A program made the position numbers and the translations under genes. 64,000 nt of DNA from Taeniopygia guttata. Lineage: Eukaryota > Chordata > Aves > Passeriformes > Estrildidae. Below, in pieces: positions 1 through 26,845 of this stretch. The stretch is from NCBI RefSeq assembly GCF_048771995.1, contig NC_133050.1:7178501-7242500 (forward strand), read 5' to 3'. The notes under the pieces are model-generated. The model saw only the letters and a program-made list of their open reading frames with translations, searched no databases and was not told the origin of the DNA. Numbering within the stretch: the stretch's first letter is position 1; each line of letters begins with the position of its first letter.

Positions 1-41
1 CCGGTGGCACGTCCCGTGTCCCCGCAGATGCTGTGACAGCC
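1..41 (+). promoter_or_regulatory. DENND4B: DENND4B 5' UTR splice acceptor and mini upstream ORF
   Basis: A pyrimidine-rich tract ends in CAG at 25-27, so the exon begins at 28. Its first nine bases read ATG CTG TGA, a two-codon upstream ORF. Five bases later comes the main start, GCC ATG T, at 42. GTG at 33 in the same frame is not a credible start. Confidence 0.6.
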
Positions 42-15501
<15,460 letters not shown>

Positions 15502-16825
15502 GCCCCCCGGGACCCCCCCCGTGCGAGGGACCCCCGAGTGCGGGGCAGGGCTGGGGTGGGGAAGGGACCCCCAGGACCCCCCTGAAACACTCCAGGGTGG
15601 GGAAAAGGGATCCCCAGGACCCCCCTCAGATGCTCCAGGATGGGGAAAAGGGACCCCCAGGACCCCCCTCAAATCCTCCAGTATTAAATAGGAGCTCCCA
15701 GGGGACCCCCAAAGTGGGACAGGGACCCCCCAAGAGTGTCGGGGAGGGTCGAGGTGGGAAAGGGACCCTCCAGGACCCCCCTCAAATGCCAAAGGTGGGG
15801 AAAAAGGACCCCCCTCAAACACTCCAGGGTGGAGAGAAGAACCCCCCAGTATTAAATAGGAGCTCCCAGGGGACCCCCAAAGTGTTGGGGAGGGTCGAGG
15901 TGGGGAAGGGACCCTCCAGGACGCCCCTCAAATGCCAAAGGTGGGGAAAAGGGACCCCCAGGACCCCCCTCAGATGCTCCAGGGTGGGGAGAAGAACCCT
16001 CAGTATTAAATAGGAGGTCCCAGGGGACCCCCAAAGTGGGACAGGGACCCCCCAAGAGTGTTGGGGAGGGTCGAGGTGGGGAAGGGACCCTCCAGGACCC
16101 CCCTCAAATACTCCAGGATGGGGAAGGGACCCCCAGGACCCCCCTCAAATGCTCCAGGGTGGGGAAAAGGGACCCCCAGGACCCCCCTCAAATACTCCAA
16201 GGTGGGGAGAAGAACCCTCAGTATTAAATAGGAGCTCACAGGGGACCCCCAAAATGTTGGGGAGGGTCGAGGTGGGGAAGGGCCCCTCCAGGACCCCCCT
16301 CAAACACTCCAGGGTGGGGAGAAGAACCCTCAGTATTAAATAGGAGATCCCAGGGGACCCCCAAAGTGGGACAGGGACCCCCCAAGAGTGTTGGGGAGGG
16401 TCAAGGTGGGGAAGGGCCCCTCCAGGACCCCCCTCAAATGCCAAAGGTGGGGAAAAGGGACCCCCCCGGGAACCGCCAGGCTCACGACGGGTTTTATACG
16501 CCAGTGTTAATATATTTTTATTTATTTATTCAGCCCCCAGAGTGAGAGCGCGGGTGGGACGGGCAGGGGCGGCTCGGGGGGGTTCCCCCTCCTCATTCCT
16601 GCCCCGGTTCTCAGCCCCGGGTGGGTTTGGGGGTGTTTTGCCCCCCTCCGGTGGGGTCAGGGCAGCTGAGGGGGGCTCCGGGTTCGGCCCCCCGGGGGGG
16701 GTTTGGTGGCCATTGGGGGGGGTTCGGGGCCGCCCCCTCCCCTTGCACTGTGCAATAGCAGCCCCCGCCCCAGGGGCCTGTAAATAAAAGCTGCTGCGGT
16801 ATTTTCCCCGCTGTCTCCAGGGCGG
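15502..16825 (+). promoter_or_regulatory. DENND4B: DENND4B 3' UTR and poly(A) signal
   Basis: The UTR follows the TGA at 15499-15501. AATAAA at 16783-16788 with a GT-rich tail after about 16800 is the likely main polyadenylation site. A TATTTATTTATT-type AU-rich motif lies at about 16509-16530, within the only AT-rich stretch of the UTR, and could affect mRNA stability. The central part is a composite repeat (separate entry). Confidence 0.75.
15555..16465 (+). repeat. Composite repeat in the DENND4B 3' UTR carrying five ATTAAA hexamers
   Basis: Blocks built on GGGACCCCCAGGACCCCCC, ACTCCAGGGTGGGGA and AGTATTAAATAGGAG recur at irregular 110-220-nt spacing. ATTAAA falls at 15683, 15851, 16005, 16223 and 16335. 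Confidence 0.9.
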
Positions 16826-16849
16826 TTTTTGTTCCTGGGGGGTTTTGGG

Positions 16850-17720
16850 GGCGCGGAGACCCCCGGAGGCGGCCGGGGGGGGGGGAGTGAAGCCGGGTCC
16901 GCCATCTTGGATCCTGGCGCGGCCCGGGCGCTGCCCTCAGGCCGCCATCTTGGATCCTGGCACAGCCCATGAGGCCTCACGGCCGCCTGGCCCCGCGCGC
17001 TGCCGCCCCGCCGGGCACGGGGAGAGCTCTGGCCGGTGCCCCCGGAGGCGGGACTCCCCTAAAAAGCCACGCGCGGCCTCGCGCCGGCGCCACGTGCGGC
17101 GGAACCGGGCCGGTACCGGGCTTGGGGCCGGTACGGCGGCCGCGAGCGGCCAAAACGCCCCCGCGGGCCGGGGGGAGAAGCTGCGCGCCGCCACCGCGCG
17201 CCGCTGGCGGTACCCGGATGTTCAGACTCGGGCACCCATTAAAGGCGCCCCGCGGGGAAGCTCGGCGCGTTTCCATTGGCGCAGCGCCGCGTCAATCTTT
17301 GCTGAGACAGCCAGTAAAAAGCGTGAGGTGGGATAAAAGAGAATTTCACCGATTCGATTGGTGAGGATTCCTGCCAGTCTGGACGCCGCACCAATGGGCG
17401 TCGCGGCTGGGGTCGGGAGGCGGGGCGGGCGCGGCGGCGGCGGCGGCCAATCAGCGGCATTGTTTGTGGTGGTGCCGGTTGCGCTCGGCGGTGGCCGCGT
17501 CTGCTCCGCCCGCCCGGCCCGGGACCCCCGGGACCGCCCGGGACCCCCGGCACGGCCGGGATCCGCCGGGAGACACCGGGGAGACACCGGGGAGACACCG
17601 GGAACCCGCCGGGAACCCGCCGCCGCCCCCCGCGACCCCCGAGCCAGGTGAGGCCCGCGGGGGCGGCGGGGCCGGGCCCGGCGGGGGCGGGGCAGGGCCC
17701 GGCTGAGGGGGGGGAGGACC
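16850..17720 (+). promoter_or_regulatory. GATAD2B: CpG-island promoter and non-coding exon 1 of GATAD2B
   Basis: CpG density is high throughout. Four CCAAT boxes (NF-Y type) lie at 17275 (minus), 17357 (minus), 17391 (plus) and 17444 (plus), with a GGGGCGGGC Sp1-type box at 17422. No TATA box was seen near the likely start. The first exon probably begins around 17460-17500 and ends at the donor GAGCCAG|GTGAGG (17647). The exact transcription start cannot be read from the sequence. Confidence 0.7.
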
Positions 17721-17879
17721 GGGGGATGAGGGGGGGGGATTTTGGGGCGCTGAGGGCGGATTTGGGGGGCCCTGGGGTGATCTGGGGGGCAGCAGGGAGA
17801 GCCCGAGGGGTGCGGGAGATCTGGGCTGTGCCTGGGGGCAGAGCTCGGGGTTGGGGGGCAGAGCTGAGATTGGGGGGAG

Positions 17880-18330
17880 AAAAGCTCCGGGATTTTGGGG
17901 TGCAGGGCTGAGGGGGTTTGGGGTGCAGGGCTGAGGGGTTTTGGGCAGGCAGAGCCGAGGGATTTTTGGGGAGCAGAGCCGAGGGATTTTTGGGGAGCAG
18001 AGCTCAGATTCAGGGGAGCAGAGCTGAAGGATTTTGGGGGGCGGAGCTGAGAGATTTTGGGGGAGCAAAGCACAGGGATTTTGGGGACAGCGCTCAGGAA
18101 TTTGGGGGAGCAGAGCTGCGGGATTCTGGGGAGCGCAGCTGAAGGATTTTGGGGAGCAGAAATGAGGGATTTTGGGGGGCAGAGCTGAGGGATTTTTGGG
18201 AGCAGAGTTGAGGGATTTTGGGGGGCAGAGCTGCGGGATTTTGGGGAGCAGAACTCGGGATTTTGGGGAGCAGAAATGAGGGATTTTGGGGAGCAGAATT
18301 GAGGGATTTTGGGGGTCAGCCTGGAAGGTT
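17880..18330 (+). repeat. Minisatellite at the start of GATAD2B intron 1
   Basis: About 15 units of 25-35 nt with core GAGGGATTTTGGGGAGCAGA. Confidence 0.85.
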
Positions 18331-19017
18331 TGGGGGCTCGCCGGGGAATCCCCCGGGAAAACGGGGGAGGGGCGGGGCGGCCCGGGGGGTTCCCGATGGG
18401 ATTTGGGGGGGCGGATGCCGGGAACCCCCCGGATCGCCCCTCTGAGCCCCCCTTTGTTTCCACACCGAGGTTCGGGAGCGCTTCCCGATCCTTTCCCCGC
18501 TGGAAGCGGCTCCGGCCTCATCCAGGATTTCCGCCCCGCGGGATTCTCCCTCTTTTCCTGCTGCCCCCCCACCCCCGGTCACTTCCCGGTGCTGCTTCCC
18601 CGGCTCCAAAGCAGCAGGGAAACTTTGCCATCCCTGGAATAACGCGGAGCTGGGGGCACTGCCCGCGCCCCTTCCCGGTTTTTGGGTGAAAACTCCGCAC
18701 TGAGGTGGTGGGGAGGGGCACGGACCCTTCCTCACCCACGTTCGCCAGCCCGATCCTCTGCCAGGAGGGGATCGAGAGGATTCCTCCTGCCAAGGATGAG
18801 GATTTGTGCTCCCGAGGAGAATCCTTCCCCAGATTCCCAAAATCGAGGCGTTCGGGCGCTCTCCCCTCCCCTCGGAGCCTGGAAAAGGGATCTGTGATGG
18901 CGGGGGGAGGGGGAGGTTTGCCGGGAAGAGAGGAGGAGGAGGAGATTTGGGAATCTGGGAGCAGGGAGGAAGAGCGGCGGCGTGCGGATGCGCCGGGATC
19001 GATCGGCTTTTCCAGAG

Positions 19018-19150
19018 CGTTTTTGATATATATTTTTTTTTATTAATTTCATTTAATTTAATTTTATTTTTAATATCCATTTGATCTTCTGGAGCTTCCT
19101 CGGCCGCTGCCGGGCGGGAGGAGGAGGAGGAGGAGGAGGAGGAGGAAGGG
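19018..19150 (+). repeat. T-rich tract followed by a (GGA)n run
   Basis: From 19020 to 19080 the sequence is nearly all A and T. Between about 19119 and 19147 it becomes a pure GAG triplet run of about nine units. Confidence 0.85.
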
Positions 19151-22100
19151 GGAGCACGGGAATGGGAACAGCCTCCTCCTGGCAGGAGTGTGGGAGGATT
19201 TGACTCCTGTTCCTCGGTGCTCCCGGGTGGGGGTTGGGGCTGATCGCAGAGGCAGCCGCGGTTTTTTCGGGAATTTCTGGGGTTTTAAGGATTGGGGGTG
19301 CCCACGGTGGGCAACCCTGGCACGTGCCAGGATTTGGGACATCCACGACGCTGCGGGTGCTGTTGGGGTGAGATGGAGCCGGCGTGTCCATCCCTAGGGA
19401 GTCCCTGCCAGGGATCCAGGCTGGAATTCCGTCGGATCCATCCGAGGACTCCGTGGATCCGTCGGGATCTTGGCGCCTGGCGCCGTTCCCGGTCACGAGG
19501 CCGGCGCCGACGGGAGCATCCATCCATCTTCCAGCGTCCTCTCCTTGGAGCATCCCGCCTCCCCTCAGGTGTTCCCGGGGCAGGAATACCTGCTTGGCAG
19601 GATTTATCCCACTCGGGATCTTCTTGGGAGCACCTTCCCCTCAATCTCCTGTCCCAGGGGTCGGGATCCGCCGCTCAGGACGGGAATTTCCCGGATCCCT
19701 TCGCTCGCCGCGCCGGGATCTGAGGAAAATCAGTCATTTCAGCTTCTTTCCTGATTATTTCCCATTCATTGACAGCTTTCCACTCCATATCCAACAGCAG
19801 AATTTCCTTGCTCCATCAGTGTTCCTGGTGTGGGTTTGGGTTTCGCATGGATCTTGGAATTCCGCTCCGCAGTCCTGGGGAGCGCAGCCACGGGTGGCTG
19901 GGGCTGTGTTTGCCGTGGCTTTGCTGGTGCTTTAGGCTCTTCCCCAGGTTTTTCGGGATATTCTGCATTTTGCAGCATCTCGGGATGCTGGGATGGGACG
20001 TGTTGGGAAGCACCTGAATTTCTTCCCAATATCCCACCTCCAAGCCATTCCCACTTTCCTCTTTGACCACTGGAAGATGCTCCGAGGTCTCCCCGGATCT
20101 TCCCTTTTCCAGGCTGGGCAATCCCAGCTCTGCCATCCTGGCTCTTCTCCGATGCTGTAACAGCTCCGGGTGCTCCATCCAGCAGGACACAGGGAATGTT
20201 CAGGGACATCCTGGTACGGAGCTGTCCCCATCCTGCCGGGTTTGGCTTTTTGGGCCAAAAAGTGCCCAAAAAAAGGGCACTCGTGCTGGCACAGAGCTGG
20301 TCCCGATCCGTGGGAAGCGGGTCAGGAAGAGGCAGCGGCGCCGGGCTTGGTTCTTTTTTTATTCCCCGTGATTTTCCCGGGAATGTGGCGCTTCCCGGCG
20401 CTGGCGGGTTCGGGATGGGCTGGGGGAAGGGGATAACTCTCCCCTTCAGGTCCCAGTGTTGTGTCTCTGCCCCTTGGACGGGCAGTCTTAGCCGGGCATT
20501 GGGATGGTGGGATCTGGAATATGCCTGAAATCCCTCTGAAGAGCAGCACCAGCCTTTGGAATCTGGAGGGTGTTGGGAGCGGCGCTTCCAAGCCTAAAAT
20601 TAGCCCCGAGGAGGCCGGGTTTTATTTCCATGGATCCTTATTGCATCCATGTTGTCCCACCCCTGCTCCGTAGAGTCCACTGGATGAGGTCTGAGTGTGG
20701 ATTTTGGGGCTGAATCCTGAAATTGTCCCGTTTCGGAATCCTGATGGACTCTGCGCCGGTTCCTTGGGGCGGGGGGTGGGAAGGGTTGGATTTGTGTGCG
20801 TTTTCCACCCTGGTGTGTTCTTCACAATAAAATTCGGGCTCCATTCTCCTGGAGCCTCAGAAGATGGACGCATGAATCCTGGAGTTTTTTGGGATGAGAC
20901 TGAGCCGAAGCCGTGTGTCCCCGTGGGAAGGGGAGGCTGCTCCTTGTCGTCTGTCCCAGGATCCATTTTTGCTTTCCCAGTCGGTTGCAAGCAAGAAGTT
21001 CCCCAAAATCCACCTAAAATTCCCCAGACTCCAGGAGCAGACCTCCAGGTGCGCTCCCCAAATCCTGGTTTTTAGGGAGGGCCTGGCTGGAAAACCTGCT
21101 TGGGCTGTTTCCCACAGGATCCACGGCCCCCAGGGAATTTTAAGGTCGGTGCTCCGGGGATTCGTGCAGGTTGGGCCCTTGGCTGAAGGAAGGGTTGGGA
21201 ATCTGGGCTGTTCCCAGTTTGCTCCCAGTTCCAACTCACCTCAGAGAGGAGGGGTGCAGGTGGAGGAGCTCCTCCCGCATCCATGAGGAATTTCCCTGCT
21301 CCTCAGACACATCCCGACATCCGTGCTGCCTGCACAGTGGGGAGTTCTGAGAGAACAGGCAGCGATCGGAGCGATGCAGAATTCCAGGGAATACCAGAAT
21401 TGTCCCATGGTCCTTCTTGAGTAACGCCGAACTTGGTGCGTTTTGCTCTTTATTAAATCCTGGATTCCAGTTAAATCTTGGAGCCGTGGCAAATTCCAGC
21501 CCCTCCTTGTGCGATGGGGGCATTCCCAAGGCTGGTTGGTTGTTCCTTGCAGGAATTCCTGCAAATCCCACCTCGGGGTCCACGGCCGGAGCATTCGGAA
21601 TGACGGTGCCATGGGCTGGAAGAGCAGGAAGACTCCCAGGCCTGCTTTTCCAATGGAAAGGTTGAGGAAATCCCAATTTCCTCGCTGGAAGTGCCGGGCT
21701 GGGAAGTTGGAGCTGCTGGATGTGGGTGGGAATGGCCTCGCTGTCCGTTGGGATAGCGCTGGGATGGGAATCCCAAATTCCCATCGGGCTAGGGACTCGT
21801 TCTGGAGGGGTTCATCCCAGCTGGGCTTGGGGTGAATCCGTGGGAATGGGATCATGGATTCCCACCTTCGGCTGCGTTGAGTTTGTGGTGGAGCCTCCTT
21901 GAGCGATGCCTTCCCTGGAGATCAGCCGGCTTTGGATTCCCTTTGGATGGCAATTTGGGGAAAAATCGTCCCTTTCCCTGCTTAATCATCCTCCAGTTTT
22001 TCCGGAATCTCTTCCCGAGCACGCGGTGTCGGCCCGAGGCCGGCTCGGGATGGCGCCGGTGCCGTCGGTTCAGGAGGAGGGAGTTGGATCCAGGAATTCT

Positions 22101-22794
22101 CTGTTTTCTCACCAGCGGGGAAGAGGATCCAGGGGATCCTTTGGATTTGGGATAAGAGGAGCTCTGGTCGGACACTTCCTCAAAGACCTTTCCAGCCTGG
22201 AAGCAGAAGCTCCCAGGGAATGGATCCATAGGGAAAAGCCCCCAAATCCCATTAAATGATGTTTTAGCGCTTTCTTTCCCCATCCTGGCCGGGAGGATCC
22301 GTTGGGAAGGCCGGAGCAGCGGGATGGCGGCCGGGGCAGGAGCAGGGATGGGAGGGATCAACCTCCCCGAGGGTGCTGGGGAGGATTTCATCCCTTCCGC
22401 ATCCCCAACCTGCAAAAACAGGGATGGAAGGGCCCGAGGAAGAGCGGAGGATGGAAAGAGCCTGGAATGGCCCTGAAAAACCAGGGAATGGAGAAATAAA
22501 GGAATTTGCTGCTCTCCTGTGCCCTCTGCGTTTTCCATGGACGCAGCCTGGAATAAATCATCCCAGGGCCCATCCCACCCCCTCATTAGCTGATAAATCC
22601 ATGGAAACGAGCATGCAATTAAAGCTAATTAATCCTTTCCCCTTTGGAAACCAAATTGTTCCATTTTATCCAGTAAAGACAAACTGGGGGTTCCAGTGCT
22701 GGAATGCTACGGAATTCCCAGACTCCCACACCTCAGGGGTGGAACAAAGCCGTGGATGTTGGGGATTATGGGATTTTCGGGGTGTTTTGGGGGA

Positions 22795-22990
22795 ATCTGG
22801 CACCTTCCAGCTGCTCCAAGCCCTGTCCAGCCTGGCCTTGAGCACTTCCAGGGATGGGGCAGCCTCAGATTCCCGGGATAACCTGTGCCAGGGCCTCCCC
22901 GTCCTCACAGGGAGTGCTGGAAGAAGGGCAAGGATATTCCTTTGGCTAAGGAATTCCAAATATCCCGTCTCAATCTGCCGTGTTTTAGTG
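22795..22990 (-). mobile_element. CR1 LINE 3' fragment, antisense, in GATAD2B intron 1
   Basis: On the plus strand it reads AGCTGCTCCAAGCCCTGTCC, CTGGCCTTGAGCACTTCCAG, GGATGGGGCAGCC and GATAACCTGTGCCAGGGCCT. That is the reverse complement of the CR1 3' region. It tails into CTGCCGTGTTTTAGTGTAAA, which also fits CR1. Confidence 0.85.
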
Positions 22991-23021
22991 TAAAACTGCA
23001 TTTTCCGTCTCCTGGCTTCTT

Positions 23022-23652
23022 CATCCCTGGGATTCTCCATCCCTTGGACTCTCCATCCCTGGTATTCTCCATCTCCTGGGATGCTCCATCCCTGGGATGC
23101 TCCATCCCTGGGATGCTCCATCTCTGTGATTCTCCATCCCTTGGATTCTCCATCCCTGGGATTCTCCATCCCTGGGATTCTCCATCCCTGGGTTCTCCAT
23201 CCCTGTGATTCTCCCTCCCTGGATTCTCCATCCCTGGGATTCTCCATCCCTTGGATTCTCCATGCCTGGGATTCTCCATCCCTGGGATTCTCCATCTCCT
23301 GGGATGCTCCATCCCTGGGTTTTTCCATTTCCTGGATTCTCCATCTCTTGGATTCTCAATCCCTGGGATTCTCCATCCCTGGGATTCTTCATTTCCTGGA
23401 TTCTCCATCTCTTGGATTCTCCATCCCTGGAATTCTCCATCCCTGGGATTCTCCATCCCTGGGTTTCTCCATTTCCTGGATTCTCCATTTCCTGGATTCT
23501 CCATCTCTTGGATTCTCCATCTCTTGGATTCTCCATCCCTGGAATTCTCCATCCCTGGGTTTTCCATCCCTGGAATTCTCCATCCCTGGGATTCTCCATC
23601 CCTGGAATTCTCCATCCCTGGGATTCTCCCTCCCTGGATTCTCCATTCTCCG
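23022..23652 (+). repeat. 15-nt minisatellite in GATAD2B intron 1
   Basis: About 40 units of TTCTCCATCCCTGGGA, 15 nt each, with variants TCTCTTGGA and TTTCCTGGA. A unit length divisible by three with no stop explains the long antisense frames of Met-Glu-Asn-Pro type. Confidence 0.95.
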
Positions 23653-24055
23653 CGTGGTGACCTCTCCAAGCCGTCGTTAATTCCTGAGCGAGGCCCCGGA
23701 CTCGTCCCCATCCCGCTCCTGCTGCTCCCTCCTCGGGACACGCTCAGTCCGGAGCGGGAGCCGGGCACCTCTGGAATGGGGCTGGAGCAGCTGAGCTGCC
23801 TCGGGAGGTTCTGGACAGCCCAAATCCCGCTGGATCCTCCTTCTCCAGCGCCAGCCCCGCGGGTGGTGCCTCCCAGCCCATCCTGGCCGGGCCTCTGCAG
23901 CATTCCCTGGCGCCTTCAGGGAATCTGGGAATCTCCTCAGGGACCTGCTCCTGGCGTCCCTCACATCGCCTCCAGCGCCTTCCCTCGGTCCCTGTGCCGG
24001 GATTTTGGCATCTTGACATCTCTCGGTGGCTTCCCGGTGTATTCCTCGGCATCTT

Positions 24056-24520
24056 CATCCGCATCCTGGGCAAGTTCCCTGGGATCCCTCGGCACATCCC
24101 CTGGGATCCCTCGGCACAGCCCCTGGGATCCCTCGGCACATCCCCTGGGATCCCTCGGCTCATCCCCTGGGATCTCTCGGAACATTCTGGGATCCCTCAG
24201 CACGGTCCGGGATCCCTTGGCACATTCCCGGGTCCCTCTGCCCATTCTGGGATCCCTCTGCTCATTCCCTGGGATCCCTCGGTTCATTCCTGGATCCCTT
24301 GGCACATTCCCAGATCCTTCTGCACATTCCTGGATCCCTCTGCCCATTCTGGGATCCCTCAGCACATTCCCTGGGATCCCCTGGTCATTCCCAGATCCCT
24401 CTGCTCATTCCCTGGGATCCCTTGGCACATTCTGGGATCCCTCGGCTCCTTCCTGGATCCCTCGGCTCATTCCCTGGGATCCCCTGGTTCATTCCTGGAT
24501 CCCTCTGCATCCTCTCCGCC
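24056..24520 (+). repeat. GGGATCCCT-type minisatellite in GATAD2B intron 1
   Basis: About 20 units of 22-25 nt with cores CCCTGGGATCCCTCGGCAC and ATTCCTGGATCCCTC. Confidence 0.9.
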
Positions 24521-24544
24521 GCCGGATCCAACCTCGGGCCGCGG

Positions 24545-24935
24545 TTTTATTTTTTTTTTTTGGGAATGGGAGGGGCGGATCCCGGATGGCGGAGGCCCCG
24601 ACCCTGGTTTTTGGGAGGGAAGGAGTTAAAATTCCAGGGGAGGGAAGGCGCTTCCATGAATGAAGACAAAGTTTGGCGGGGGGCCAGGAGCGGGGGGGAG
24701 GGGGAGCGGGGAGGGAGCGCCGAAATCCCAGGAAAAATTAACCCCCCCCCCAAAATCCAGAGCCACTTCCACATCGGGAGGTGCCAAACCACTCGCGACT
24801 GGAATTTTTTTTTTTTTAATTTTTTTTTTTTTATTTCAGTGGTGGGGAGCGAGTTAATTTTTTCCCTCATTCAAAAAAAAAAAAAATTTTTTTTTTTTTT
24901 AAATTCCCTTTTTTTTTTTTCCCTCCTTTTTCCCT
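24545..24935 (+). repeat. Homopolymer-rich T and A tracts
   Basis: Runs of 10-13 T or A at about 24548, 24809, 24822, 24877, 24889 and 24910, with a C run at 24742. They lie directly upstream of the internal CpG-rich block. Confidence 0.85.
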
Positions 24936-25017
24936 CCCTTCTCTTTTTCCCTGCCCTGCGAGGCATGATGGGAAAAAAAGTCAGCATCCCCCCTTTTCTT
25001 TTGTTTAATAAAACAGA

Positions 25018-25205
25018 ACGCGCATGATTGGCAGGGAAGGGCCCGCTCGGAGCGCGGCTCCGGCTCCGGCTGCGGCTGCGGCTCCGCGGGCGATGGGGCG
25101 CGGGGCGCTGCCCGGCCCCGGCCGCCCCCCGGCCCCGCCGCTGCCCCCGCCTTCCCTCCGTTCCCTCCGCACCTCCGGCCGGCGGGACCGCCGCACCTGT
25201 GAGTA
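25018..25205 (+). promoter_or_regulatory. Internal CpG-rich block with a strong splice donor (possible alternative first exon of GATAD2B)
   Basis: About 180 bases are strongly CpG-rich after a T/A-rich stretch. A near-perfect donor, CACCT|GTGAGT, closes the block at 25198. A CCAAT box in reverse (ATTGG, 25027) lies at its upstream edge. An ATG at 25093 could open a short frame to the donor, but no protein similarity is visible. The block could be a promoter and alternative exon, or just a CpG-rich intronic segment. Confidence 0.4.
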
Positions 25206-25539
25206 CCCGTGTGTGACACATCCCGGCCTTTGTGGGCAATCCCGGACAAAAGGGGGGTCCTAAAGGAGAGCAGCTTGGCCGCCCGCTGCTGCTTTATTTT
25301 CTCTTTTTTTGGTGTTTTTTTAATTATTATTGTTTTATTTTTTGGCAGCGGGACGGGAGTGTGTGGAGGGAGTGTTTTAAGGAGAAAAGGAGCGCTGGCT
25401 GGTGCTGGGTCCGTGGTTCCCTTCCCCCTCCCCTTCCCCACCTCATCCACGCTCCCACCATCGCTATTCCGCCGGAATGCTCCGATCCCACCCTCCCGGC
25501 GCCGGCCGGAGGGGTGACAAAATACCGAAATACCGGGAG

Positions 25540-25660
25540 TAGCCATGCCTGGGATCGATGTCACACCCACCCCGCCACCCCGTTCCCGGTGGCGATTGAT
25601 TGACTGGGCTATCGTTATCGATCGGTTGCTCATTGGTGATCGATGGCCCGCCGGAGCCGC
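25540..25660 (+). promoter_or_regulatory. Candidate enhancer: three ATCGAT sites plus a PBX-like site
   Basis: ATCGAT, the core of CUT-homeodomain (ONECUT/CUX) binding sites, occurs at 25554, 25617 and 25639. ATTGATTGAC, a PBX/HOX-type motif, is at 25595, and ATTGG at 25632. Factor assignments come from known consensus sites; function is inference. Confidence 0.35.
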
Positions 25661-26194
25661 ACAAAGGCAGCGCCCGCAGTCGAGGAAATCGGGAAGCGTT
25701 ATATAAGGAAGCCTGGGAAGTCTGCGTCATCCCGGATGGGGAGGGGGCCGGGCGCTCCCTCCCCCCCCACCTTCCATCCCATCATTTTTTGTTGGATTTT
25801 ATTTTCCCAGAGCGTTTTCCAGCTGGCTTTTCCCAAATTGGGCCGTCCCAGCCGGATCCCCTGGAATTTTTTATCTCTCTTTCAGACTTTGTGGAGTTTT
25901 TGGGTCTTTTCCCCCCATCTCAGGGCACGAAGCAGGTTCTGGAATTCTGCTCTCCTCCCACATCCCAAAAATCCTGGGGTGGGAGGAGGTGTGAGGCGCG
26001 TGGTGCCGGACACGGCACCGGCATTTCCCGGAGTTGGACGAGAGCACAAACTCAGGAGGGAAGGGAAGCTCGTTTTGGGAGGGAGGATTTTCCTCCTTTC
26101 CTGCTTTTCCTGCTTCCCATTGTTGGTTTTGTACTTGACCCGGACTTGCAGAATCTGGGGATGTCCCGAGCTGGTGGTGGCGATCCGGAATCCG

Positions 26195-26845
26195 GGAGAT
26201 CCAGGGTCTGGGAGACCCAGGGTCAGGGAGATCCAGAACTGGGGGGATCGAGGGTCTGGGAGATCTGGAATCAGGGAGATCCAGAGTCTGGGAGATCTGG
26301 AATCAGGGAGATCCAGTGTCTGGGAGATCTGGAATCAGGGAGATCCAGGGTCTGGGAGATCCAGGGTCTGGGAGATCCGGAATCCAGGAGATCCAGGATC
26401 TAGGAAATCCAAAATCGGGGGGATCCAGGGTCTGGGGGATCTGGAATCAGGAAGATCCAGAATCTGGGAGATCCAGGGTCTGGGGGATCCAGAATCCAGG
26501 GTCTGGGGGATCCAGGGTCTGGGAGATCTGGAATCTGGGGGATCCAGGGTCTGGCAGATCCGGAATCTGAGGGATCCAGGTTCGGGAGATCTGGAATCTG
26601 GGGGATCCAGGGTCTGGGAGATCTGGAATCGGGAGGATCCAGGGTCTGGGAGATCTGGAATCGGGAGGATCCAGGGTCTGGGAGATCTGGAATCTGGGGG
26701 ATCCAGGGTCTGGGAGATCTGGAATCGGGAGGATCCAGGGTCTGGGAGATCTGGAATCGGGAGGATCCAGGGTCTGGGAGATCTGGAATCTGGGGGATCC
26801 AGGGTCTGGGAGATCCAGAATCTGGGGGATCCAGGGTCTGGCACC
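26195..26845 (+). repeat. Minisatellite with GATCCAGG core in GATAD2B intron 1
   Basis: About 25 units of 25-30 nt, alternating GGATCCAGGGTCTGGGAGAT and CTGGAATCTGGG. Confidence 0.95.

Noticed and set aside
33-41. GTG at 33 as the start of DENND4B
   Set aside because: Non-AUG starts are rare in animals; the ATG at 42 gives the known N-terminus.
23022-23652. Antisense frame with MENPRDGES-type repeats, as a repeat protein
   Set aside because: It is the reverse reading of a 15-nt intronic minisatellite with no stop; there is no start context, splice signals or non-repeat domain.
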